A stretch of 53,443 nucleotides of DNA from contig CAJUFX010000001.1 of the NCBI GenBank assembly GCA_910586395.1, forward strand, positions 533,251 through 586,693, in the 5' to 3' direction. The notes beneath the pieces are model-generated. The model was not told where the DNA came from. It ran no database searches and worked only from the letters and a program-made list of their open reading frames with translations. This document shows, in pieces, positions 33,541 through 40,262 of this stretch; position 1 is the stretch's first letter, and every line of letters begins with the position of its first letter. Source of the DNA: an uncultured Bacteroidales bacterium (GTDB lineage Bacteria; Bacteroidota; Bacteroidia; Bacteroidales; P3). The position numbers were made by a program, and so were the translations under genes.

Positions 33541-34854
33541 ATGAGCACTTTCAAAATCCGAGGACAACGCAAACTCAACGGTTGCATCACGCCTCAGGGC
33601 GCCAAAAACGAAGCCCTGCAGATTATCTGCGCCACGCTGCTGACGGAAGAAAAGGTGACGGTACGGAACGTGCCGCTGATCCGCGACGTGCTCAAACTCA
33701 TCGAACTGGTCCAATGCCTCGGCGTTTCGGTGGCGCATCCGGAAACACATACGTTCACGTTCGAGGCCAAACGCATCGAGACCGACTTCCTGCTGACCGA
33801 AGACTTCGAGCGGCGCGCCAACGCCCTGCGCGGCTCGGTCATGCTGGCCGGGCCTTTGCTGGCGCGTACCGGCCGCGCCATCGTGCCCCAGCCGGGCGGC
33901 GACAAAATCGGCCGGCGGCGGCTGGACACGCACTTTACGGGCTTCGAGAACCTCGGCGCGAAAGTGGAATACGACGCCCAACGGCACAGTTTCGACGTAC
34001 GGACGCCCGCCTCGGGCCTGCAAGGCCGCTATATGCTGCTTGACGAAGCCTCGGTGACCGGCACGGCCAACATCATCATGGCGGCCGTACTCAGCAAAGG
34101 CACGACGACGATTTTCAACGCGGCCTGCGAGCCGTATATCCTCCAGCTCTGCCGCATGCTCTGCAACATGGGCGCGCACATCCACGGCATGGGGTCCAAC
34201 CTGTTGCAGATAGAGGGCGTGGAACGGATGTCGGGCGCGACGCACGAGCTGTTGCCCGACATGATCGAGGTGGGCAGCTTTATCGGCCTGGCCGCCATGA
34301 CGCAGTCGGAGCTGACGGTCCGCAACGTGCAACACCAGTACTTGGGGCTGATTCCGCAGGTGTTCGCGCGCCTCGGCGTGCAGACGATCTGCCGCGGCAA
34401 CGACCTGTTCATTCCGGCCCAGGACCATTACTATATCGAAAACTCACGCGACGGCTCGATTCCGACCATCGCCGACGCCCCCTGGCCGGGTTTCACGCCC
34501 GACCTCATCAGCATCGCGCTCGTGACGGCCATTCAGGCCAAAGGCAGCGTGCTCATCCACCAAAAGATGTTCGAAAGCCGCCTGTTCTTCGTCGATAACC
34601 TGATTTCGATGGGCGCACGCGTGATTTTGTGCGACCCGCACCGCGCCGTCGTCATCGGCCTCGACCACGAGACGCCGCTGCAGGGCATCTCGATGGTGTC
34701 GCCCGACATCCGCGCCGGCGTCTCGCTGCTCATCGCCGCCCTGTCGGCCAAGGGCGAGAGCCTGATCCACAACATCGAACAGATTGACCGCGGCTACGAA
34801 GCCATCGACCAGCGGTTACGCGAACTCGGCGCCGACATCGAACGGGTGGAGTAA
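33541..34854 (+). CDS. murA: UDP-N-acetylglucosamine 1-carboxyvinyltransferase (MurA, Asp-type)
   Basis: The 437-residue enzyme makes the first committed step of peptidoglycan synthesis, transfer of enolpyruvate to UDP-GlcNAc. Conserved parts are PQGAKNEAL with Lys22, and the loop QPGGDKIGRRRLDTHF. In that loop the residue that is Cys115 in E. coli is Asp121 (codon GAC at 33901-33903). Cys is the target of fosfomycin, and natural Asp enzymes, as in mycobacteria and chlamydiae, are insensitive. The C-terminal segment ERVE ends in a region that is partly duplicated twice downstream. The length is normal and the gene looks functional. Confidence 0.95.
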   Translation: MSTFKIRGQRKLNGCITPQGAKNEALQIICATLLTEEKVTVRNVPLIRDVLKLIELVQCLGVSVAHPETHTFTFEAKRIETDFLLTEDFERRANALRGSVMLAGPLLARTGRAIVPQPGGDKIGRRRLDTHFTGFENLGAKVEYDAQRHSFDVRTPASGLQGRYMLLDEASVTGTANIIMAAVLSKGTTTIFNAACEPYILQLCRMLCNMGAHIHGMGSNLLQIEGVERMSGATHELLPDMIEVGSFIGLAAMTQSELTVRNVQHQYLGLIPQVFARLGVQTICRGNDLFIPAQDHYYIENSRDGSIPTIADAPWPGFTPDLISIALVTAIQAKGSVLIHQKMFESRLFFVDNLISMGARVILCDPHRAVVIGLDHETPLQGISMVSPDIRAGVSLLIAALSAKGESLIHNIEQIDRGYEAIDQRLRELGADIERVE

Positions 34855-34916
34855 GGGGATTTTTGAATCATCGTCCGAGCACGACCCAAGTGCCACCCAA
34901 GCACGAACCAAGTAAC

Positions 34917-34995
34917 GCATCCTGTCTTGACGCATGGCGTAAAATAGCGAAAAGTGCAATTTTTTATGAGATTCCGCTACTTTCTGACGGAAAAA
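34917..34995. repeat. 79-bp direct repeat flanking the DUF234 ATPase, copy 1
   Basis: It matches 36536-36614 with about four differences in 79 bases. It lies between murA and the ATPase promoter, which begins directly after it. The rest of the gap after murA (34855-34916) holds no gene. Confidence 0.85.
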
Positions 34996-34998
34996 TTC

Positions 34999-35006
34999 TA
35001 TATTTG
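34999..35006 (+). promoter_or_regulatory. -7 box TATATTTG of the DUF234 ATPase gene
   Basis: A perfect TAnnTTTG box 27 bases before ATG 35033. It starts four bases after the 79-bp repeat ends and is absent after the second copy of that repeat. Confidence 0.65.
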
Positions 35007-35032
35007 CACTATAATATCAGATACTTATAGAA

Positions 35033-36451
35033 ATGCTTATCGGACGCGTAGAAGAACAGGAAAGGTTGCTGAACGCCTACCATTCTGACAAATCGGAATT
35101 TGTGGCAGTCTATGGGCGCCGTCGCGTCGGGAAAACATACCTCGTCCGGGAAACATTTGCCCAAAAATTCACATTTACCTACACCGGTATAGCCAACAAA
35201 AATACGCGCGGGCAATTGCAAGCCTTTCATACCGCCCTAAAAGCGCAAGGAGACAATAAAAGTGCGCTTCCCGCCAACTGGCCGGAAGCCTTTGCACAAC
35301 TCGCCGCCCTCATAACGCAATCCAAAGCCAAAAGAAAGGTGGTGTTTATTGACGAGATGCCATGGATGGACGCCCCTCGTTCCGGCTTCATATCGGCTTT
35401 GGAACATTTTTGGAATGCCTGGGCCGACGCACGAAAAGATATCGTCTTGATTGTATGCGGCAGCGCTTCATCGTGGATTATCAACAAAATCCTGAAAAAC
35501 AAGGGTGGGCTTCACAATCGTGTTACTACCCGCATCCATCTCAAACCGTTTACCTTGTACGAATGCGAAGCGTTCGTACGTAACCGCAAGATAACGATGA
35601 GTCGCATGCAGATGGCCGAGGCTTATATGATTATGGGCGGCATCCCATTCTATTGGTCAAAATTAGAAAAAACCAAAAGCCTATCCCAAAACATCGATAA
35701 TTTGTTTTTTGCATCAGACGGCGAATTCAGATATGAGTTCAACGAACTGTATGCATCACTTTTCAATAAGCCGGAAAAATACCTTAAGATTATTGATGCC
35801 CTAGCCTCCCAAAAGAAAGGCCTGACACGGGAAGCCATCGTAAAACGAAGTAAATTGGAAGACAACGGGCAACTGACCAAGATGTTGGAAGAATTGGCCT
35901 ACTGCGGATTTATCCGGAAATACTGCAATATCGGCAAAAAAGTAAAGCACGCCATCTACCAATTGGTGGACAACTATACCCTATTCTACTATCATTTTCT
36001 AAAAGATAACCCCGGCATAGACGAGCACTATTGGAGCAAGAGCAGCGGACGGCCGGACTATAACACTTGGTGCGGTTTGGCCTTTGAACGCCTTTGTCTT
36101 TTACATATCCGACAAATCAAAAAATCGCTAGGCATCAATGGGATTTTGACCAATGTCTATTCGTGGTTTGCGCCCCATTCCGACGGCAAACCCGGCGCAC
36201 AAATTGATTTACTGATTGACCGCAACGATGGCGTAGTGAATATCTGCGAGATGAAGTACGCTAAAACGAAATTTGCCATTACCACGAAATACCGCAAGGA
36301 ACTGTTGAACAAAGAAACGAGATTTCGCGAAACGACTAAAACCAACAAAGCCGTCCATTGGGTCATGATAACGTCCAACGGCTTGGAGAAAAATCAATAT
36401 GCGGACTTCGTCAACAACAGCCTGTCTTTAGACGACCTGTTTACAGTATAA
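35033..36451 (+). CDS. AAA ATPase with C-terminal DUF234/PD-(D/E)XK-like domain
   Basis: A 472-residue protein. It has Walker A GRRRVGKT (28-35), Walker B VFIDEMPW (104-111), a sensor-like LIVCGSASSW, a winged-helix region (about 240-300, LTREAIVKRSKLEDNGQLTK), and a C-terminal nuclease-like fold with D392 in QIDLLID and E406-x-K408 in ICEMKYAK. This is the archaeal-type ATPase plus DUF234 architecture, abundant in Bacteroidota; no function is established. The gene is less GC-rich than murA, sits alone behind its own promoter and is bracketed by 79-bp direct repeats, which suggests that it moved as a unit. Confidence 0.88.
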   Translation: MLIGRVEEQERLLNAYHSDKSEFVAVYGRRRVGKTYLVRETFAQKFTFTYTGIANKNTRGQLQAFHTALKAQGDNKSALPANWPEAFAQLAALITQSKAKRKVVFIDEMPWMDAPRSGFISALEHFWNAWADARKDIVLIVCGSASSWIINKILKNKGGLHNRVTTRIHLKPFTLYECEAFVRNRKITMSRMQMAEAYMIMGGIPFYWSKLEKTKSLSQNIDNLFFASDGEFRYEFNELYASLFNKPEKYLKIIDALASQKKGLTREAIVKRSKLEDNGQLTKMLEELAYCGFIRKYCNIGKKVKHAIYQLVDNYTLFYYHFLKDNPGIDEHYWSKSSGRPDYNTWCGLAFERLCLLHIRQIKKSLGINGILTNVYSWFAPHSDGKPGAQIDLLIDRNDGVVNICEMKYAKTKFAITTKYRKELLNKETRFRETTKTNKAVHWVMITSNGLEKNQYADFVNNSLSLDDLFTV

Positions 36452-36477
36452 CCGGCGACGACCCCATTTCCGTCATA

Positions 36478-36545
36478 AAGATAGCGAAAGGCGGGCGACA
36501 ACGCGCCAAGTTTACGTGAGTAAGTTGGTCGAGCCGCATCCTGCC
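36478..36545. repeat. dispersed intergenic repeat R, copy 1
   Basis: About 66 bp beginning AGATAGCGAAAGGCGGGCGA and ending in GAGCCGCATCCT. It recurs at about 38172-38238 with few differences. Its last bases overlap the second 79-bp repeat. Confidence 0.75.
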
Positions 36546-36614
36546 TTGACGCATGGCGTAAAATAGCGAAAAGTACGATTTTTTATGAGATTCCGCTACT
36601 TTCTGACGGAAGAA
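36536..36614. repeat. 79-bp direct repeat flanking the DUF234 ATPase, copy 2
   Basis: The downstream copy of 34917-34995. After it the sequence diverges and no matching promoter box is present. 36615-36672 shows nothing recognisable apart from a TACATTTG at 36635-36642. Confidence 0.85.
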
Positions 36615-36672
36615 TAGCGACTATTTGACTGATTTACATTTGTTAAGTATTTACACTACCGGTTGGCCGTTG

Positions 36673-36772
36673 GGCTACGAGACCATCGAATGGCGGTTAG
36701 CGAGGGTACGGGAGCGAAGCCCTCGTCCAGCGGTTGCGCGAACTCGGCGCCGAGATTGAACGGATGACGTAA
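36673..36772 (+). pseudogene. two partial copies of the murA 3' end
   Basis: 36727-36772 matches the last 46 bases of murA (34809-34854) with six differences and ends in the same in-frame TAA; it would read QRLRELGAEIERMT. Just before it, 36673-36704 repeats an overlapping earlier part of the murA end (GYETIEWRL against GYEAIDQRL). No upstream part of murA is present. These are fragments, not a gene. Confidence 0.8.
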
Positions 36773-36899
36773 TATGGCGTTAGGCACCCCATTTTTTGCC
36801 GACTTATGGCGTTTGAAAACTCATTTTTTGCCGATTTATGGCGTTAGAAATAACGGTTTTTCCCGATTTATGGTGTTTGAAATAAAATTTCACTTTTTT
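36772..36899. repeat. four tandem units with 32-bp period
   Basis: Units start at 36772, 36804, 36836 and 36868. Each has TTATGGCGTTnGAAA, five or six variable bases and TTTTTTGCCGA or a close variant. There are no unrelated spacers, so it is not a CRISPR array. It lies directly upstream of the truncated ATPase. Confidence 0.75.
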
Positions 36900-36924
36900 T
36901 GCAAAACTATAAATGTGTTGTAAT

Positions 36925-37272
36925 ATGATAGATAAACGCATCATAGAGCAAGTACTGTCAGAACAACGTGAAGAAATAGTTGCCCTGCAAGATGTTGAAC
37001 TTTGTACCCGCAAGGAAGAATCACTGGTAGAGTTGGACAGCCACTTGGCACAAGTGATTATCGGGGTGCGTCGAAGCGGTAAATCCACCTTATGCTATAA
37101 TGTTCTGAAAGCGCATCATGACAAATTCGCTTATGCCAACTTTGATGATGAGTGCTTTGACGGACTTCAAACTGGCGACCTGAATACGGTGCTTGAAGTA
37201 CTGTATAAAATTTATGGTGATTTCAAATATCTGTTTCTTGAGTTTTCAGGCGGCTTTTCTCGGAAATTTTGA
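36925..37272 (+). pseudogene. truncated AAA ATPase (AAA_14/DUF4143 type)
   Basis: From ATG 36925 (or 36913) the frame codes for MIDKRIIEQVL and a good P-loop GVRRSGKST (about 47-55), as in AAA_14/DUF4143 proteins of about 400 residues. The frame then reads YLFLEFSGGFSRKF and stops where relatives continue YLFLDEIQ (Walker B). The break coincides with the left border of a ~125-bp dispersed repeat at 37247. The Walker B, sensor and C-terminal domains are missing, so this is a broken gene. The protein is therefore unlikely to be active. Confidence 0.8.
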
Positions 37273-37373
37273 AAAAACACAAGAAATGCGGCAGAAAGAC
37301 GCGGAGAACACGTCAAACCATCGCTAATCAAGCCCGCGACCGGGCAAACTGAATTTTTATGCCGAATGACAGG
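37247..37373. repeat. ~125-bp dispersed repeat S, copy 1 (breaks the ATPase gene)
   Basis: It starts AGGCGGCTTTTCT and contains a conserved hairpin GCCCG-CGAC-CGGGC at 37332-37345. A second copy lies at 41392-41518, with about four fifths of positions identical by eye. Confidence 0.8.
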
Positions 37374-37423
37374 GCTGTACAGGAGAATGCCCAGCCATTT
37401 TTCAGCCCGCCCACCCCGACAGA

Positions 37424-37540
37424 TGACAGATTGTGCAATGTAACCGTCAAATAAAGAACAACATTGAGAAATTTGAACAAGACTTCATATTCCAGTTGTC
37501 CGATAATGAGTGCGAAATCTTGAGGTGCAAAAATTCCACC
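37424..37540 (+). pseudogene. fragment of an ORF6N-domain protein
   Basis: In one frame the sequence codes for QIVQCNRQIKNNIEKFEQDF followed by IFQLSDNECEIL. This matches the core of ORF6N-domain proteins (pattern AVKRNIERFPEDFMFQLT), which occur in phages and mobile elements. Neither start nor remainder of the gene is present; it is cut on the left near repeat S and on the right by the HigA gene region. Confidence 0.5.
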
Positions 37541-37548
37541 TCATACCG

Positions 37549-37854
37549 TCAACTCGCCGGCAGCACCACTTCCACCCTGAGACCCAGGGCGTTGATAATC
37601 CGATAGAAGGCGCCGACGCTGGGCGTTATAACCCCGTTTTCTATTTTGGAGATATAAGATTTAGTGGTATGGGTACGGCGAGCCAATTCTTCCTGCGTTA
37701 CCTTAACCTGTTTACGGGCATCCAACAGAATGCGGCCGGAATAGAACGCATAGGCCCGCTCCTCCGCCTCTATGCGCCGAGGCGTACCTTCCGCGCCGAA
37801 TTTTTCATCCAAGACAATATCGTAATCAACGATTTGATGATTGTTTGTCTTCAT
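37549..37854 (-). CDS. XRE/HTH antitoxin (HigA-like)
   Basis: A 101-residue protein with a helix-turn-helix of the XRE type in VTQEELARRTHTTKSYISKI (about 53-72), followed by NGVITPSVGAFYRIINALG. It is the antitoxin of the HigB-like toxin encoded just upstream, with which it overlaps by 29 bases; toxin-first order is typical of higBA. It should neutralise the toxin and repress the shared promoter. A truncated near-copy lies at 40024-40262. Its first 23 residues (MKTNNHQIVDYDIVLDEKFG) are missing from that copy. Confidence 0.88.
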   Translation of the reverse strand: MKTNNHQIVDYDIVLDEKFGAEGTPRRIEAEERAYAFYSGRILLDARKQVKVTQEELARRTHTTKSYISKIENGVITPSVGAFYRIINALGLRVEVVLPAS

Positions 37855-38167
37855 AATACGCCTGCTTTATTCTTATGGCCTTATTTATTTCCGATAATGG
37901 CGTCTTTTGGCTTTTCTTTTGGAATCCATTGAAAAGCACGACTATATTGCCATCATCAAAAATGAAGAACACACGGTAAATATTACCTTCATATTCCGTG
38001 CGTAACTCATATAGGCCATCCCTTATTGACTTGACGAACTTCCTCGACAATCGGTTTTGCGTCTTAAGCAAGAGAAGCCCATAGTGGATTTTCTCCTGAA
38101 CCTTCTCTTTCAAAGGACGCATAAACGCCTCAAAGTAGCCACCGTATGTCAATATTCGTCGTCGCAT
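37826..38167 (-). CDS. RelE-superfamily toxin (HigB-like, phage Gp49-related)
   Basis: ATG 38167-38165 gives 113 residues beginning MRRRILTYGGYFEAF. The pattern KFVKSIRDGLYELRTEY..IYRVFFIFDDGNIVVLFNGFQKKSQKTP is the core of HigB/Gp49-like ribosome-dependent mRNases. It is paired with an XRE antitoxin downstream. A TATCTTTG box (38176-38169 on the minus strand) lies only two bases from the ATG, so the transcript would be leaderless or translation would begin slightly later; that box is also part of repeat R. The module seems complete. Confidence 0.85.
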   Translation of the reverse strand: MRRRILTYGGYFEAFMRPLKEKVQEKIHYGLLLLKTQNRLSRKFVKSIRDGLYELRTEYEGNIYRVFFIFDDGNIVVLFNGFQKKSQKTPLSEINKAIRIKQAYYEDKQSSNR

Positions 38168-38171
38168 GCAA

Positions 38172-38238
38172 AGATAGTGAAAGGCGAGCGACAACGCGCC
38201 AAGTTTACTTGAGCAAGTTGTCCGAGCCGCATCCTATC
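38172..38238. repeat. dispersed intergenic repeat R, copy 2
   Basis: Begins AGATAGTGAAAGGCGAGCGA and ends GAGCCGCATCCT; matches 36478-36545. A third short piece, CAAAGATAGTGAAAG, lies at 38254-38268. Confidence 0.75.
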
Positions 38239-38292
38239 TTCATGGCACAGCCACAAAGATAGTGAAAGTTGTCATATTTTACAACAATTCGC

Positions 38293-38300
38293 CAATATAT
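38293..38300 (+). promoter_or_regulatory. -7 box TATATTTG before a 40-residue open frame
   Basis: A perfect TAnnTTTG box that ends one base before the ATG at 38302. Confidence 0.45.
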
Positions 38301-38301
38301 T

Positions 38302-38424
38302 TGCATGAACCACCCTCAAACATCATTTGTAAGGCACATTCTTCGCTTCGGCACGGCTCATGCTTCGTGCAAAAATGGACTTATCCAACGGCTATACAAA
38401 AGGATTTTCCTTAAAAATACCTAA
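38302..38424 (+). CDS. small open reading frame of 40 codons, possibly leaderless
   Basis: The frame codes for a basic peptide starting MNHPQTSFVRHIL and ending KRIFLKNT. The only support is a good promoter box directly upstream. No family is recognised, and the frame could be accidental. The surrounding 38240-38460 has no other convincing gene. Confidence 0.25.
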   Translation, partial: CMNHPQTSFVRHILRFGTAHASCKNGLIQRLYKRIFLKNT

Positions 38425-38463
38425 AACATGACAACGGTATCAAGCCCTGAACCGGGCAACGCA

Positions 38464-38620
38464 TCAACGATGTTTCCTGTTGTACGCGATCAGCCGCAAC
38501 AGTTCGGACATCCAACGGCGTTCCGAAGCCCATTTCTTGGACGGGCAACGATATTGCAATGCCTTGCCGCCTGCATGAACCGCGATGCGATAAGGCGCCG
38601 GCGCCGCATATGACGTTTCC
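38464..38620 (-). pseudogene. 3'-end copy of the secreted hypothetical gene at 40260-40778
   Basis: The minus strand codes for PYRIAVHAGGKALQYRCPSK followed by KWASERRWMSELLRLIAYNR, nearly the same as the C terminus of the complete protein (PYRIAVYAGNTVLQYRCPSK, then KWASERRWMSDLLQLMAYNR). The upstream part of the gene is absent and the frame begins inside unrelated sequence next to the ATPase gene. It is a fragment. Confidence 0.75.
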
Positions 38621-38701
38621 ATCGGCTTTGAGACTTTGCAAACGCACGCGGAATGCACCAAAGATATAAACAGAGCGGCCTCTTTCTTGAATCCGTAGCC
38701 C

Positions 38702-39886
38702 TTAAAACAGTTTTCGGATATCCATTGAAAGGAACTCCCCGGCACTGATGCCACCATCGCCGACTATCAAAGCCGTTTGAGGTTCGAACATCCGCCTGAA
38801 GGTGTCCAATCCGGCCGTACGTTTAGCCGCATTGCTCTTAACCTCTATGGCCACCGACGAACCTTGACGGCGCAGTACGAAATCCACCTCATCGTTGCGT
38901 TCACGCCAATAAAACACTTCCAATCGGTGGACAAAGGCCTGGCTGATGATATAGGCACCTATGCCCGATTCAAAAATGTGCCCCCAAGCCTTACGGTCCA
39001 GTATCGTCTGTTCGAATGTATATGGATGATATATCGTTTTCAACGCATTGTTATAGACTTGAAATTTCGGGATACTCGACTTTCTGCGCGCCGTGTCGAT
39101 GCTGTATTTCTGCAAACCGGTCAACAGGCCGGCTTCATCCAACAACTGGACATATCCCGCCAACGTCGTCGTATTGCCGGCATCCTGCAAGTTTCCCAAC
39201 ATCTTGTTCAGCGAAAGCAACTGCCCCGAATAGGCCGCCCCCAGTTCAAACGTCCGCCGCAACAACGCCGGTTTTCCGATAGGCGTATCCATCAGAATAT
39301 CCTTGTTGATGGTCGCTTCCACTATGGCCGACCGGATATATTGCCGATAACGCTCTTCATCGCCGATCAGGGGGGCCGCCCCGGGATAGCCACCGAAAAA
39401 AAGATACTGGTCCAACGTAAAGCCGAAACAATCCCGCATTTCGGCATACCCCCAATGGCTCATGCGTATCTCCTCGAAGCGACCGCCCAATGATTCCGAA
39501 AGTCCCCTTTCCAAAAGCACACGGCTACTGCCAAGTAGAAGCACTTTTATATCGCGGTCGTGAAACGTGTCATCATCCCATTCCTTTTTGACGGCCTCGC
39601 TCCAATTATGCACTTTCTGTATCTCGTCTATAACAAGGAGCATGGTATCCACCCCCCGGTTCTCTTTCAGGCTGCGCACCGCCGACCAACAATCCGAAAT
39701 CCACGTATGGTTCGTAGCAGGCACATCATCGGCTGAATAGAATTGATACGGCATATCCAACTCGGCCAAAACCTGTTTTACCACCGTTGATTTGCCCACC
39801 TGACGGGGGCCCATCACCACCTGAATAAACTTTCTCGGCTCTTTAATCCTATTTTTAATAACAATATAATCAGCCCTTTTATACAT
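38702..39886 (-). CDS. AAA ATPase with C-terminal DUF4143 domain
   Basis: A 394-residue protein with Walker A GPRQVGKST (26-34), Walker B LLVIDEIQ (83-90, Asp87, Glu88), sensor-like LLLGSSRVLL, a winged-helix region (about 210-280) and a C-terminal nuclease-like part with DEVDFVLRRQGSSVAIEVKS (about 335-354). This is the AAA_14 plus DUF4143 architecture. The family is widespread in Bacteroidota and archaea and has no settled function. It appears intact. It faces leftward and has its own promoter with an inverted repeat. It is the third ATPase of this general type within five kilobases. Confidence 0.88.
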   Translation of the reverse strand: MYKRADYIVIKNRIKEPRKFIQVVMGPRQVGKSTVVKQVLAELDMPYQFYSADDVPATNHTWISDCWSAVRSLKENRGVDTMLLVIDEIQKVHNWSEAVKKEWDDDTFHDRDIKVLLLGSSRVLLERGLSESLGGRFEEIRMSHWGYAEMRDCFGFTLDQYLFFGGYPGAAPLIGDEERYRQYIRSAIVEATINKDILMDTPIGKPALLRRTFELGAAYSGQLLSLNKMLGNLQDAGNTTTLAGYVQLLDEAGLLTGLQKYSIDTARRKSSIPKFQVYNNALKTIYHPYTFEQTILDRKAWGHIFESGIGAYIISQAFVHRLEVFYWRERNDEVDFVLRRQGSSVAIEVKSNAAKRTAGLDTFRRMFEPQTALIVGDGGISAGEFLSMDIRKLF

Positions 39887-39910
39887 GTATTTACATTTTA
39901 CGCAGTGTAT

Positions 39911-39937
39911 TGCGTATTTTTACGCAGTACAAATATA
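39911..39937 (-). promoter_or_regulatory. promoter and operator-like inverted repeat of the DUF4143 ATPase
   Basis: On the minus strand TATATTTG (39937-39930) is followed at once by TGCGTA-AAAA-TACGCA (39926-39911). A further ACTGCGTAAAA lies downstream. The repeat covers the expected start of transcription, which fits a repressor site. Confidence 0.6.
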
Positions 39938-39990
39938 AAAGAAGCAGGCATAAGATGCAAACAGCCGCAACGGCCACAAATGCCCCCATG

Positions 39991-40022
39991 AGTTAGGCAC
40001 CGACATCGAACGGGGGGCGTAA
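39991..40022 (+). pseudogene. third partial copy of the murA 3' end
   Basis: 32 bases match the murA end (34823-34854) at 25 positions and end in the same TAA. It borders the decayed antitoxin. Confidence 0.55.
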
Positions 40023-40023
40023 A

Positions 40024-40262
40024 CTAAGGCTTCACCACTTTCACCCTGAGGCCCAGGGCGTTGATAAGCCGGTAGAAGGCACCGACGCTGGGCGTTATAA
40101 CCCCGTTTTCTATCTTGGAGATATAAGATTTTGTGGTATGAGTGCGGCGGGCCAATTCTTCCTGCGTTACCTTAACCTGTTTACGCGCATCCAACAGTAT
40201 GCGGCCGGAAGCGAACGCATACGCCCGCTCCTCCGACTCTATGCGCCGAGGCGTACACTTCA
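40024..40262 (-). pseudogene. 5'-truncated HigA-like antitoxin
   Basis: From about CTPRRIESEERAYAF onward the protein is almost identical to the intact antitoxin at 37549-37854, including VTQEELARRTHTTKSYISKI, and ends GLRVKVVKP. The N-terminal 23 residues and the toxin gene are missing. The frame continues upstream only because it reads out of frame through the 3' end of the neighbouring gene (to 40344). The break near 40260 coincides with the 3' end of that gene. It keeps the whole helix-turn-helix, so a product could still bind operator DNA if translated. Confidence 0.75.

Noticed and set aside
36772..36899. 32-bp array as a CRISPR
   Set aside because: The whole unit is repeated, only five or six bases vary between conserved parts, there are only four units, and no cas gene is near.
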